In this document: in pieces, positions 27,283-36,422 of the stretch
Layout: the number at the start of each line of letters is the position of its first letter
Numbering within the stretch: the stretch's first letter is position 1
Assembly (NCBI RefSeq): GCF_900115285.1
Contig: NZ_FOYW01000001.1
Span: forward strand, 62,001 to 126,000
Source of the DNA: Marinobacter daqiaonensis
GTDB taxonomy: Bacteria > Pseudomonadota > Gammaproteobacteria > Pseudomonadales > Oleiphilaceae
DNA: 64,000 nucleotides
Reading direction: 5' to 3'
Made by a program: the position numbers and the translations under genes
The notes under the pieces: model-generated
Database searches by the model: none
What the model saw: the letters and a program-made list of their open reading frames with translations, nothing else
What the model was told of the DNA's origin: nothing

Positions 27283-28704
27283 CTATCCGAACCAGCCGTG
27301 GACAAACCAGCCATCGTGGCAGTCACGGTACACCCAGGCCAGCTGGCCTTCGGGCAGCCGGGCAATGTAATAGTCCCGCAGAACCTTTTCTCCGTCCCAC
27401 CAGCCGCCGCTGATCCGCTCCGGGCCGGCAAACCAGGTATCCGGTACCACTCTCAGTGGTTGTGGTTGACGCATCAGCCACAGGGGCCTCAGCGGCAGGT
27501 GTTCCACGTCGGCTTCCCTGGTGCTCCGGGAGCGGTCCCGGATTTCCCGGGCATTCCAGGCACGCTCGGGCCGGTGGTCCGCTGCCGGGGCCAGATGCCT
27601 GATGGTCTGCTCGCCCAGACGGGCCTGCAATCGGCTGACCAGGGTGTGCCAGGCTTCCTCCTGATCGACACCGTCGCCCAGAAGGTCACCATCGGCTGGC
27701 GTATGCCGTTCCAGAAAGCGGGTGACCGTCAGTTCAAGGGATTCCACCGGAGCAACCAGAGGCTGTTGTTCAAGTCTTATCCGCAGCAGGTTCAGAAACG
27801 CTTCCGCCCGATGTTCCGGCCCGGTGGTACGTATCCGCATACGGGTGGGAGCCTGCTGGTGGTGACGGAGGATCAGCACCAGACTGTCGGTGTCCTGCTG
27901 CCGGTGGAGCAGGTCGTTTTCCAGCTCCACCAGTATCCGCCGTAGCGCAAACAGCAATCCCTGGGTTTTTTCCACGGCCAGGCCGAAATCCGCCTGCTGG
28001 TGAAAGTGGCGGGGTGGCTGCCAGCAGGACTGGGGATCCGGTCGCTGTCCCTGCACCTTCTGGAGGTGCACCAGGGTTTCCGGTGCCAGCCGCCGTGCCA
28101 GTTCAGCCGCAGGCAGGGCAGCGACTTCGCCTAACCGGCTTAACCCCAGGCGGACCAGCCGCTGAACGGTTGCCGGTTCGAAGCCGGCGTGCTCCAGGGG
28201 TAGCTGCTCCAGGTGTTCCTTCAATAACTGCTGTTCTCCGGTAAAAATCGGCATGCCGGCCCTGGCCAGTAATCGTGCGGCCATGGGTGTTGATCCGGTG
28301 GTGATGGTGGTGTTCAGGCACCGTTCCTCCAGCGCCCGGGTAAGCTGTTCCCGCAGCTGCGGCAGGCCGCCGTAAAGCCGCCGCAGACTGCCGGCTTCCG
28401 CCAGAAGGCCATCCGGGGGGTACAGGGTAATACGATCCATGTAACGGTAGAGCCACTGGGCCTGCTGCTCCAGAATGCGTTTTTGCTGCTCGTCGTCCGC
28501 CTGCACCATGACCAGTTCCGGGGCCAGGTTAAGGGCTGTCTTCAGGGGGATTCCGGGCCTGATTCCCTGATGCATGGCCCGGGGGCAGGCCTGCAGTACC
28601 CGGCGGGAAGGCTCGGAAATGATGGCAAGGGGCGCCTGGTCCTCCCGGGAACGGGCGATATGATCCAGCAGCAGGTGGTGAAAATGCAGGTACAGCCAGA
28701 GCAT
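27283..28704 (-). CDS. imuB: Mutasome protein ImuB (Y-family polymerase-like)
   Basis: ImuB is a catalytically inactive Y-family polymerase relative that bridges DnaE2, ImuA and the beta clamp. The 473-residue protein begins MLWLYLHFHHLLLDHI, where active Y-family enzymes have a DxD-containing strand, so the metal site is absent, as expected of ImuB. The little-finger region follows, with a beta-clamp-binding-type segment likely around residues 355-370. The C-terminus has the ImuB tail (WWDGEKVLRDYYIARLPEG...GWFVHGWFG). It lies 8 bases after imuA. Confidence 0.93.
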   Translation of the reverse strand: MLWLYLHFHHLLLDHIARSREDQAPLAIISEPSRRVLQACPRAMHQGIRPGIPLKTALNLAPELVMVQADDEQQKRILEQQAQWLYRYMDRITLYPPDGLLAEAGSLRRLYGGLPQLREQLTRALEERCLNTTITTGSTPMAARLLARAGMPIFTGEQQLLKEHLEQLPLEHAGFEPATVQRLVRLGLSRLGEVAALPAAELARRLAPETLVHLQKVQGQRPDPQSCWQPPRHFHQQADFGLAVEKTQGLLFALRRILVELENDLLHRQQDTDSLVLILRHHQQAPTRMRIRTTGPEHRAEAFLNLLRIRLEQQPLVAPVESLELTVTRFLERHTPADGDLLGDGVDQEEAWHTLVSRLQARLGEQTIRHLAPAADHRPERAWNAREIRDRSRSTREADVEHLPLRPLWLMRQPQPLRVVPDTWFAGPERISGGWWDGEKVLRDYYIARLPEGQLAWVYRDCHDGWFVHGWFG

Positions 28705-28712
28705 GATGAGTC

Positions 28713-29405
28713 CTAGGACCGGGGATCAGGCCAGGGGCCCTGGAGGATGCGGGCAGAGGGGTCCCCACCGGCCTGACCGGCCCGGGTTTCCATGGGCAGA
28801 ATGCAGTTCTGTCCGGGCCAGCCGCCACGGCGTTTGAGGATGTTCACCTGAATGGACAGATCGCTCCCGGGCACCAGTTCCAGACGCAGGGCCGCCGGGG
28901 AACTCTGGTTGGCCTCGTGCCGGTGCCGGAACAGTATGCAGGTACTCTGGCCGGCTTCGGCCGCCAGTTGCAGTCGTCGAATATCCCGGCTTGCCAGCCG
29001 CTCCGGCCAGGCCATGACCAGGCCGGTGACAGGCGAACGCAGGCAGTTCTCCAGGGTCCAGAGCGTATCCTGGGGAGATTCGGTTTCAATCACCACCAGT
29101 TGATCCAGATTGACACCTTCCCGGGCCAGGGCCGGGGCGTAGGGAATGAAAGGGGGGTTGACCCAGAAGACCGTACGCTGGGTATGGGTCAGCCGCCTTA
29201 CCAGTGGTAGCACCAGTTGCAACTCGCCAATGCCGGCGGCCTCCAGCAGGCATTCGCTCAGAGCGCCCCGGGGCCAGCCAAGGCCGCCCAGTTGCCCGTC
29301 CAGCATCGGGAACCCCGTGGGTTCCGGGGAATGGCTGATGGCGTGTTGTCGATGGCCCTGCCAGAGACGGGCTTCCCTGAGCAGGGAATTCAGCAGATCA
29401 CTCAT
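28713..29405 (-). CDS. imuA: Mutasome protein ImuA (RecA/SulA-like)
   Basis: ImuA is a RecA-fold protein lacking key recombinase features that supports ImuB/DnaE2-dependent SOS mutagenesis. The ATG at 29405 gives MSDLLNSLLREARLWQG, the family N-terminus, and lies 15 bases downstream of the LexA box; an upstream in-frame ATG at 29516 would place the box inside the gene and is rejected. The 230-residue protein includes GFPMLDGQLGGLGWPRGALSE, equivalent to the RecA Walker A area without a canonical GxxxxGKT. It is the first gene of the operon. Confidence 0.92.
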   Translation of the reverse strand: MSDLLNSLLREARLWQGHRQHAISHSPEPTGFPMLDGQLGGLGWPRGALSECLLEAAGIGELQLVLPLVRRLTHTQRTVFWVNPPFIPYAPALAREGVNLDQLVVIETESPQDTLWTLENCLRSPVTGLVMAWPERLASRDIRRLQLAAEAGQSTCILFRHRHEANQSSPAALRLELVPGSDLSIQVNILKRRGGWPGQNCILPMETRAGQAGGDPSARILQGPWPDPRS

Positions 29406-29420
29406 GGTCCGGTCCTGATA

Positions 29421-29436
29421 CTGTTTATATATACAG
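29421..29436 (-). promoter_or_regulatory. LexA box (SOS operator) of imuA-imuB-dnaE2
   Basis: The sequence CTGTTTATATATACAG is a full match to the gammaproteobacterial LexA consensus CTGT-N8-ACAG. It lies 15 bases upstream of the imuA ATG, and its AT-rich centre could double as the -10 element. Repression by LexA and induction after DNA damage follow from the known regulation of this operon in other bacteria. Confidence 0.95.
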
Positions 29437-29533
29437 TATTTGGAACGGCGCCGGATTTCAACCGACTTTATTGACTCATTCCAGAAGGCCCCGTCTACAC
29501 TGAAAGCGGAGGACACCAGACAGGGAGGAAATC

Positions 29534-29875
29534 ATGACCCCACTTGCTCAGCAATCCTGTGAGGCCTGCCGTTCAGGAGCACCGGCAGTGGCGGCGGAAG
29601 AGCAGGATATTTTCATGATGCAGCTGCCGGACTGGGATATTGTCGATGAGGCGGGGATAAAACAGTTACAGCGTGTGTTCCGCTTCCGGAACTTCGTCGA
29701 GGCTCTTGTTTTTACCAATCGGGTGGCGGATCTGGCCGAGGAAGAGGGCCACCACCCGGCCATTTTGCTGGAATTCGGGAAGGCTACGGTGCGGTGGTGG
29801 ACCCACAAGATCCATGGCCTGCACCGTAACGATTTCATCATGGCGGCCCGCACCGACGCCTTGTACAACAGCTGA
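29534..29875 (+). CDS. phhB: Pterin-4a-carbinolamine dehydratase
   Basis: This enzyme recycles the pterin cofactor of phenylalanine hydroxylase. The 113-residue protein has the family active-site pattern [21 protein letters not shown] (first two His plus the later His of WWTHKIHGL), and the C-terminal [11 protein letters not shown]. The ATG follows AGGGAGGAAATC. It is divergent from imuA across the LexA box region. No phhA is present in the window, so the partner gene must be elsewhere. Confidence 0.95.
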   Translation: MTPLAQQSCEACRSGAPAVAAEEQDIFMMQLPDWDIVDEAGIKQLQRVFRFRNFVEALVFTNRVADLAEEEGHHPAILLEFGKATVRWWTHKIHGLHRNDFIMAARTDALYNS

Positions 29876-29898
29876 ATCGGCCAGACGGGACCCCTGGT

Positions 29899-30687
29899 TC
29901 AGGGCATTAGCAGTACCGGCTGGTGGCTTTCCCGAACCACGGTTTCAGCGGTGTGGCCCAGGGCGATTTCCGTAATGGGAGTGGTGCCCCGCTTGCCGAT
30001 CAGAGTCAGTGCGGGCTGGCCCTCCTGAATCAGGTGCAGCAGCTCCTGCGCGGGTCTGCCCCTGGGAATGGTCGCATGCACGTTGACCTTCCGATTGGCT
30101 ATGGTGTGCACCATCTCATCCACCTTGTCGGCTTCACTGGGCGCATCTTCCGGGCGAACCCAGATCACCCGGCCCTCGGTGCCATCTTCAACCAGCTTGT
30201 GGAAGAGGGCGGATGCCCGCTCGGCGCAGTCAGAGCCATCGGTGGCCAGATAGACCGGTGACTGGGTAAAGGAAGGCCGGCCATCCACCGGCAATACCAG
30301 CAACGGCAGCCTGGTCATACGGGCCAGGTTCATGGCGTTGTTGCCCATGAACAGTTCCCGGCCTGCGGAATGGTGGGTGTTACAGCAGATAATTCCGTCC
30401 GCCTCATGATGACGTGCCAGCTCAACGATCCGCGAGGCCACAAAGCCATGGCGAAGCTCGAAGTCTGTCTCTACTTCCCATTCTTCGGCCAGCTGCCGGG
30501 CCATGTCCTTCAGTTTTCTTTCAACGGCTTCGTCACTGTCTTCCACATGGCGACGCCTGTGGGTTTCTATGACATAGGTCAGGGTCAGTTTTCTGACCTG
30601 GAGTCGAATAAGCAGAGCGGGCAACTGCTTGACTGCCTGTTCCCAGCCATCTGAATAATCCACGCTCAGAATCATATGGCTCAGCAT
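29899..30687 (-). CDS. Universal stress protein, tandem-domain (UspE-like)
   Basis: This 262-residue protein is made of two Usp domains. The first starts MILSVDYSDGWEQA and ends near MNLARMTRLPLLVLPV. The second (about 140-262) ends with the ATP-site motif GKRGTTPITEIALGHTAETVV and PVLLMP. The first domain's equivalent (NTHHSAGRELFMGNNAMN) partly fits the G-2x-G-9x-G(S/T) pattern. The ATG at 30687 has GGAG nine bases upstream. Usp proteins help survival under starvation and stress; the exact role is unknown. It is tail-to-tail with phhB. Confidence 0.88.
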   Translation of the reverse strand: MLSHMILSVDYSDGWEQAVKQLPALLIRLQVRKLTLTYVIETHRRRHVEDSDEAVERKLKDMARQLAEEWEVETDFELRHGFVASRIVELARHHEADGIICCNTHHSAGRELFMGNNAMNLARMTRLPLLVLPVDGRPSFTQSPVYLATDGSDCAERASALFHKLVEDGTEGRVIWVRPEDAPSEADKVDEMVHTIANRKVNVHATIPRGRPAQELLHLIQEGQPALTLIGKRGTTPITEIALGHTAETVVRESHQPVLLMP

Positions 30688-30741
30688 ATGGTTACGCTCC
30701 TTTTTGGCGGTTCGCACAGTGGTTGTTACATACAGAGAAAA

Positions 30742-31602
30742 CTAGCACATTGGCGAAGTTGCGCTATTGATTCCCGACAAGCTGCTGAATCCGTGACTGG
30801 CCAGCTCGCGGTCAATATGGAAATGCACACCACCGCCCGAGCGTAACAGGCGGGAGGGCATGATGCCCATCATGCTGTGGAAGGTGTTGGAGAAGTGGGC
30901 GAGATCGGAAAAGCCGGACGCCACCGACGCCTGGGTGAAGGTATGGCCCCTGGCAATGGCCAGAGTGGTGGCATGAAGCCGGTGCCACTGCCGGTATTTG
31001 CCCGCTGAAACTCCAAGATACTGGCGGAACAGCTGGATAACCCGGGGGACGGAAAGATTGACCTCCGCCGCCAGGTCCTCCGTGGTGATGTTCCGGGTCC
31101 GGGCGCTGCGAATCATGCCAACGGCGCGGACCACACGGGCATCCACCTTCTCAGGATCCAGACGGGCCCTGTCGGGCAGGCCAAGGCCGGCCAGCTCGCT
31201 CTGCACAACCCGGCAAGCGGGGTGTCGGGCAAGCACCTGGCGAGCGAAGGCGATCATCTGGTGTTCGCCGTCAAGGGACCAGAGAATGCCCCGTGTTTCC
31301 TGGCGGGCGGAGTCCGCCAGCGCCCTCAGGTCATGGAGAAACGGGTCCAGGAACAATGCCAGCAGCGACGGGCCGCCACTGGCCAGGAAGACCGGCGCGC
31401 CCGGACGGACGACGCAGCAACGGCATATCAGGGACTCGTCTGCGTGGAGCTGGCGGTGGAGCCTGAGTTCACCCTCGGGGGCGATCAGCAGGGTCGCACT
31501 GCCATAGCACCGGTATCGGGCATCCAGGGCCGGCCCGGCATAAAGAACCCGGTTGTCCCAAAGATACAGGTGTGCCGGCAGTTGATTGGCCAATCGTTGC
31601 AT
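30742..31602 (-). CDS. AraC family transcriptional regulator
   Basis: The 286-residue protein has an N-terminal sensory domain without a recognised ligand pattern. The C-terminal AraC double helix-turn-helix spans about residues 185-270 (ITTEDLAAEVNLSVPRVIQLFRQYLGVSAG, then FTQASVASGFSDLAHFSNTFHSMMGIMPS). The start at 31602 is chosen because GGGAGGG lies six bases upstream; the ATG at 31608 touches that site and is unlikely. It is divergent from the large propeller/cytochrome gene, which is a natural candidate target. Confidence 0.9.
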   Translation of the reverse strand: MQRLANQLPAHLYLWDNRVLYAGPALDARYRCYGSATLLIAPEGELRLHRQLHADESLICRCCVVRPGAPVFLASGGPSLLALFLDPFLHDLRALADSARQETRGILWSLDGEHQMIAFARQVLARHPACRVVQSELAGLGLPDRARLDPEKVDARVVRAVGMIRSARTRNITTEDLAAEVNLSVPRVIQLFRQYLGVSAGKYRQWHRLHATTLAIARGHTFTQASVASGFSDLAHFSNTFHSMMGIMPSRLLRSGGGVHFHIDRELASHGFSSLSGINSATSPMC

Positions 31603-31922
31603 GGGCATCCCTCCCTGGGTTGGATCGCAGCCAAAAGCCTCTGGAGCCGACCGTCCCGCATCCATCCAGAGCGCCTGTCAGCCATACGCTTATCCTACCC
31701 CTTATTCGGTGGAAGTGAGGTCATGCCCCCGTGACCAGATACTCAGATGGCGCTGAATTATCATTCCGCACAAATGCCGGGTGCCGCGCGGCGAGTATCC
31801 TGAGGGTTCCAGTCAGGGCGGCTATCAGACGCCCCGGGGCAGTATGGACAATGCTTAACGCAAAGAGGGCCGCACACGGAGTTCTGTGCAGTCTTTCAGG
31901 GAGAGTTCAATGGAGAGTTCCA
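31603..31922. promoter_or_regulatory. Divergent control region between the AraC and propeller genes
   Basis: This 320-base gap holds no gene. Near its right end the motif GGAGAGTTC(C)AATGG is present twice in tandem (31900-31913 and 31912-31926), duplicating the ribosome-binding site and start codon. The first ATG (31910) opens a six-codon frame, MESSNG, which stops at 31928-31930 and overlaps the true start at 31923. No AraC-type operator repeat could be assigned. Confidence 0.5.
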
Positions 31923-34900
31923 ATGGATAATAAAACAAGACGACCGTTTCTCAGGGGACGGGCCTCGGCCTGCGGTTTCTGCATATCGGGCCTGGCTCTG
32001 GCGCTGGCCGCCGCCAATGCTCCAGCCGCGGTTCTGTTCGAGGAGAATTTCACCAGCGGGCTGGGTGCCTTCGATTCCCGGGGGCGGGTCTATTCAGGCT
32101 CCGGCTCCATCAGCATGCGCGGGGGCGGTTCCACTGCAACCGGCGTTCGCACCGGCCCGATTGCCATCGATGGCGCCCGTGATCTGACCCTGTCCTTCTA
32201 CCGTGACATCTCGCGGTTCGATAATGGCGAGGCACTGACTGCTTCCGTGTCCACCAACGGCAGCACTTTTCAGGCCGTCCAGACCGTCAACAGCGGTTCC
32301 GGGACAGTGACCGTCGATCTGGGCAATGTGGTCTCCGGTGAGGGACAGATCTACCTTCAGTTCGCCATCAATGCGTCCAGTTTCTTTGAAAGCGCGGAGC
32401 TGGGCAGCATTCTTCTGGAGGGCTCGGGCGCCAATCCGGACAACCCCGAAAATCCGGATAATCCCGACGATCCGGACACCCCGGATCATCCCGGTGGAGA
32501 CGACGAGCCGATGCCAGAGGCGGGCGACTTCGTCACCTTCGAGTCCGGTCATGTCCGGCCCATGGCGTTGTCCTCTGACGGCAATCGCCTCTATGTCGTG
32601 AATACGCCGGACAACACCGTCCAGGTCTTTGACGTTTCCGGGAACACTCCCACTGCAGTGGAAACCATCCCCGTGGGGATGGAGCCGGTATCCGTCGCCC
32701 TGCGTGACGACGGCGAATTGTGGGTGGTGAACCACCTCTCCGACAGCGTCAGTATCGTGGATGTTTCCGGTTCTCCGGCGCGTGTCAGCAATACCCTGCT
32801 GGTGGGCGATGAGCCACGGGATATCGTATTCGCGGGCGCGGGCGACAAGTGGGCCTTCATTACGGCGGCCCACCGTGGGCAGAACGTCCCCTTTGACCCC
32901 CGGTTGACCACGCCGGGTATCGGTCGTGCCGATGTCTGGGTGTTTGATACCAATAACCCCGGTTTCCAGCTGGGGGGTGAGCCCGTCACTATTCTTAACA
33001 TGTTTGGCGACACGCTTCGTGGTCTGGCCCGTAGCCCCGATGGCAGCAAGGTCTACACCGCGGTCTTCAACTCCGGTAACCGGACCACGGTACTGGACGA
33101 GGAAATCCCCGACGGCGGCCTCGACAAGCCGGGGCCGCAGCGGGCAGCGGATGGAACCGATCAGCCGCGTACCGGGTTGATCGTCAAGTTCGACGGTCGT
33201 AACTGGGTGGACAACGGTGATCCCGTTCGCGGTGAATCAGCCAGAACCTGGAATGATCTGGTCAAGCTGGAGCTGCCGGATAACGACGTATTCGAAATTG
33301 ACGCGTCCGGTTCCGTGCCGCGGGTTACATCCCGCACCACGGGGGTTGGCACCACACTGTTCAACCTGGCGGTCAACCCCCGCAGTGGAAAGGTGTATGT
33401 TTCCAATCAGGAAGCCAACAACCTGACCCGCTTTGAAGGTCCCGGCCTGAACTCCACCACCGTGAACGGCAACTTCGTGCAAAGCCGTATCACCGTGGTG
33501 GACGGCACCAGTGCCCAGCCCCGCCATCTGAATAAGCACATCGACTATAGCACCCGCCTGGGCACGGCCAGTGAGCGCCAGCGGGCGGTAGCCATTCCGC
33601 TGCAAATGGCGGTATCGTCTGACGGCGAGAAACTGTTCATGGCCTCCATGGGTGCCAACAAGCTGGTACGTTACGACACCGGCGCCCTGGAGAGCGACAG
33701 CTTCCAGCCCGACACCAACGACCAGCTGGTGGTCGGCGGCGGCGGTGCCACCGGCGTGGTCCTCGACGAAGCCCGTGGCCGGGCCTTCGTGACCACGCGT
33801 TTCGACAACGGAGTATCGGTTGTGGACGTGGATGGCACCATGAACGAGCTGGCTCATGTGACCATGCACAACCCTGAGCCACAGAAGGTGGTGGAAGGCC
33901 GTCGTTTCCTCTACGACGCCACCTACACCTCCAGTCGTGGTGATTCCTCATGCGCCGGCTGTCATACCTTCGGCGACATGGACCATCTGTCCTGGGACCT
34001 GGGTAATCCGGACATCGCATCCGAGGATAACCCGAACCAGTACAACGAGAATGTTCCCGCCTTCGGCCGTAACCTGACTTTCCATGCCATGAAGGGGCCC
34101 ATGGCCACCCAGAGCCTGCGCGGTCTGAAAGGCAATGGCCCGATGCACTGGCGGGGGGATCGCACCGGTGAAAACCGTGCTCGCGGCGAAACCCTGGAAA
34201 TGGCGGCCTTCAAGGAGTTCAACGAGGCTTTCCGCGGCCTGCTGCGTCGTGATTCGGAGCTGACGGAAGCCGAGATGACCAGCTTCGCCGAATTCGCCCT
34301 GGAGCTGACCTACCCGCCCAACCCGATTGCGGCCCTGGACAACAGCCTGAGCCCCCAACTGCAGGAGGCGATGGAAATCTACAACACGGTGAACTCCGAC
34401 TTCGTGACCAACTGCAATGGCTGTCACGTGCTGGATCCGGATCGCGGTATGTTCGGTACCGATGGCACCATGTCGGCTGAGGGTGGGGATGTGGACGAGG
34501 ACATGAAGATTCCACACCTGCGCAACATGTACCAGAAGGTGGGCATGTTCACCAAGAACGGCGCCGGCCGTCCGGAGATGGGGCCACAGATCCGTGGCTT
34601 CGGGTTTGACAACCAGGGTGCTTCCGGCTCCGTGGACAACTTCCTGAGCGCACCGGTGTTCCTGTTGCTGGGCGAACGGCGTCGCCTGCTGGTGGAGCAG
34701 CTGTCCCTGGCGTTCCCCTCCGAAATGAACCCGATTGTCGGCCAGCAGGTCACCATCAACCCGGACAACCGCAGTCGCACCGACGTTCAGGCACGCCTGG
34801 AGCTGCTGGTTGAGCGGGCCCTCGTGACCAACCCGCGTCCGGAATGCGACCTGGTGGCAACCGCGGTCCTGGGTGGCCAGAGCAAGCGCTGGGTCTTTAA

Positions 34901-35048
34901 CGCCAACGAAAAGTTCGTACCTGGTGACCGGGCCACGCCTTCGCTGACCCGCAGCCAGCTGCTGGATCAGGTGACTGGCGAGGACAGCACCGTGACGTTC
35001 ACTTGCACGCCTCCAGGTAGTGGTGTTCGCATGGCGGCAGGAAACTGA
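31923..35048 (+). CDS. Secreted beta-propeller / di-haem cytochrome c fusion protein
   Basis: This is a 1041-residue exported protein. The start at 31923 follows GGAGAG with five bases between and gives a signal peptide (to about residue 37, ending APAA). Order: a beta-sandwich-like domain (about 38-170), a linker of Asn/Pro/Asp repeats (171-195), a YVTN/YncE-type propeller (about 200-640, with repeats such as LYVVNTPDNTVQVFDVSG), and a di-haem part. Haem motifs are CAGCH at 677-681 and CNGCH at 831-835. Between them LRGLKGNGPMHWRGDR resembles the CcpA/MauG cytochrome peroxidase fold. It probably works in the periplasm or outside the cell in electron transfer or oxidation; substrate and partner are unknown. 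It is a single gene with its own terminator. Confidence 0.82.
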   Translation: MDNKTRRPFLRGRASACGFCISGLALALAAANAPAAVLFEENFTSGLGAFDSRGRVYSGSGSISMRGGGSTATGVRTGPIAIDGARDLTLSFYRDISRFDNGEALTASVSTNGSTFQAVQTVNSGSGTVTVDLGNVVSGEGQIYLQFAINASSFFESAELGSILLEGSGANPDNPENPDNPDDPDTPDHPGGDDEPMPEAGDFVTFESGHVRPMALSSDGNRLYVVNTPDNTVQVFDVSGNTPTAVETIPVGMEPVSVALRDDGELWVVNHLSDSVSIVDVSGSPARVSNTLLVGDEPRDIVFAGAGDKWAFITAAHRGQNVPFDPRLTTPGIGRADVWVFDTNNPGFQLGGEPVTILNMFGDTLRGLARSPDGSKVYTAVFNSGNRTTVLDEEIPDGGLDKPGPQRAADGTDQPRTGLIVKFDGRNWVDNGDPVRGESARTWNDLVKLELPDNDVFEIDASGSVPRVTSRTTGVGTTLFNLAVNPRSGKVYVSNQEANNLTRFEGPGLNSTTVNGNFVQSRITVVDGTSAQPRHLNKHIDYSTRLGTASERQRAVAIPLQMAVSSDGEKLFMASMGANKLVRYDTGALESDSFQPDTNDQLVVGGGGATGVVLDEARGRAFVTTRFDNGVSVVDVDGTMNELAHVTMHNPEPQKVVEGRRFLYDATYTSSRGDSSCAGCHTFGDMDHLSWDLGNPDIASEDNPNQYNENVPAFGRNLTFHAMKGPMATQSLRGLKGNGPMHWRGDRTGENRARGETLEMAAFKEFNEAFRGLLRRDSELTEAEMTSFAEFALELTYPPNPIAALDNSLSPQLQEAMEIYNTVNSDFVTNCNGCHVLDPDRGMFGTDGTMSAEGGDVDEDMKIPHLRNMYQKVGMFTKNGAGRPEMGPQIRGFGFDNQGASGSVDNFLSAPVFLLLGERRRLLVEQLSLAFPSEMNPIVGQQVTINPDNRSRTDVQARLELLVERALVTNPRPECDLVATAVLGGQSKRWVFNANEKFVPGDRATPSLTRSQLLDQVTGEDSTVTFTCTPPGSGVRMAAGN

Positions 35049-35087
35049 GTCAGAGGTGTAACCTGCAGTAAGGCTGACGCCTGATGA

Positions 35088-35117
35088 AAAAGCCCCGGCC
35101 ATTGCGCCGGGGCTTTT
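35088..35117 (+). terminator. Rho-independent terminator after the propeller/cytochrome gene
   Basis: AAAAGCCCCGGC (35088-35099) pairs with GCCGGGGCTTTT (35106-35117) across six bases. The A/T symmetry suggests it serves both strands, including the binding-protein gene read toward it. Confidence 0.9.
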
Positions 35118-35148
35118 CGTATGGGGCAGGTGAGGCTGAGAGCGGGGA

Positions 35149-35901
35149 TCAGTCAGGTACCCTCAGGAGACCTTTGCTCTCCAGCTCAGTCCAGGCCCTG
35201 TTCAGTGCGTTGACCATCTGGTCGGTGTCAGGGGCCTCGCGGGAGAAAACGAAAGCCATTGGCCGTTCGAGGAGGTTGCTGTACTGCAGGTCCGGAGAGG
35301 GAGACTGGCTGAGAATATTGTCCATCGGTGACTGAAAGTTGATCAGATAATCACCGCGCTTAACCGCCAGCATACGAATTGCAGAGCGATGGCTGGGGGC
35401 AATCGTTATGGCGGTATTGGGGTCCTCCCTGAAGCGATCCAGAAGCTGCCAGTATGTATAGCCGCGAATCAGGATCAGGCTTTTCCCCTGCAGATCCGGA
35501 ATGCTGTCGACAGGCGGGGTATCTTCCCGATAGTAGGCATTCAGCCGGATGTTTCCCGGCTGAAAAGCAGCTTCCAGGGTGAACGGCGCGAGTTTTGGAA
35601 CGCCGGCCGAGCCAAGCCACAAGTCTATGATGCCATGCTCCAGATAAAGATAGGCACGGCCAACAGGCAGCTCCTGCCATGTGATATCGTAGCCGGCATG
35701 CTCGGCGAGGCGTTTCGCCAGGCCTACGATCTCCCCTGCGGCCTCTCCGGAGTTGTCTGTATAGGACAGTGGTGGGAATTCGACGTAGGCCGCACGAATC
35801 TCGGGACGTTTATCGGCCAAAACGGAACTCGAGATCAGGAACGAACAAGCGACGACAGCCATTATTACGGCAGAGATTGAGACGGAGCGCATAGAGTTCA
35901 T
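35149..35901 (-). CDS. Periplasmic solute-binding protein, family 3-like
   Basis: This 250-residue exported protein has a signal peptide ending SSSVLA near residue 29. The mature part has the pattern of amino-acid-type binding proteins without a permease: IRAAYVEFPPLSYTDNSGEAAGEIVGLAKRLAEHAGYDITWQELPVGRAY. That GxxxD/E-like first lobe is followed by the DLQGKSLILIRGYTYW hinge segment. No ABC transporter genes are adjacent, so it may be an orphan sensor or scavenging protein. It is convergent with the propeller gene and divergent from the thioesterase gene. Confidence 0.8.
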   Translation of the reverse strand: MNSMRSVSISAVIMAVVACSFLISSSVLADKRPEIRAAYVEFPPLSYTDNSGEAAGEIVGLAKRLAEHAGYDITWQELPVGRAYLYLEHGIIDLWLGSAGVPKLAPFTLEAAFQPGNIRLNAYYREDTPPVDSIPDLQGKSLILIRGYTYWQLLDRFREDPNTAITIAPSHRSAIRMLAVKRGDYLINFQSPMDNILSQSPSPDLQYSNLLERPMAFVFSREAPDTDQMVNALNRAWTELESKGLLRVPD

Positions 35902-35984
35902 ATCTCAACATCAAAATTGATAAAATCAACTTTTAGGATGGCGATGTTCATTTCCCCTGTAAACCCTTCTTGGAACTGTGACCC

Positions 35985-36422
35985 ATGACCAACGACGCAA
36001 ACCGGAATCGCGCATCTTTCCCCGTGTTTGACGAGATCACCACTCGCTGGGCCGACAACGACCTGTACGGCCACGTGAACAATGTCACCTATTACGCCTG
36101 GTTTGACTCAAGTGTTAACCGGTACCTGATCGAAGAGGGCGGACTGGATATCCACAGGGGCGACAACATCGCCTACGTGGTCAGTTCCTCCTGCGACTAC
36201 TTCAGCCCCATTGCCTACCCGGAGCGGGTGGAGGCGGGGCTGCGGGTTGAGAAGCTGGGCAACAGCTCAGTGATTTACAACATCGGTATCTTCCGCCAGG
36301 GCGAGGACGAAGCCTGCGCCCTGGGGAAGTTCGTTCACGTATTTGTGGACCGGGAAACGGATCGCCCGGTTCCGGTGCCCCAGGGCATCCGCACCGCTCT
36401 GGAAAAGCTGCTGGTTCAGTAA
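35985..36422 (+). CDS. Acyl-CoA thioesterase, 4HBT/YbgC family
   Basis: This 145-residue hotdog-fold protein should hydrolyse an acyl-CoA. The active-site pattern TRWADNDLYGHVNNVTYYAWFD carries the catalytic-type Asp (D26) followed by GHVNN, as in 4-hydroxybenzoyl-CoA thioesterase relatives. Its substrate cannot be told from sequence. It is not in the tol-pal operon, so it is not the Tol-linked YbgC. Its last seven bases overlap the end of the ggt gene on the other strand. Confidence 0.88.
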   Translation: MTNDANRNRASFPVFDEITTRWADNDLYGHVNNVTYYAWFDSSVNRYLIEEGGLDIHRGDNIAYVVSSSCDYFSPIAYPERVEAGLRVEKLGNSSVIYNIGIFRQGEDEACALGKFVHVFVDRETDRPVPVPQGIRTALEKLLVQ

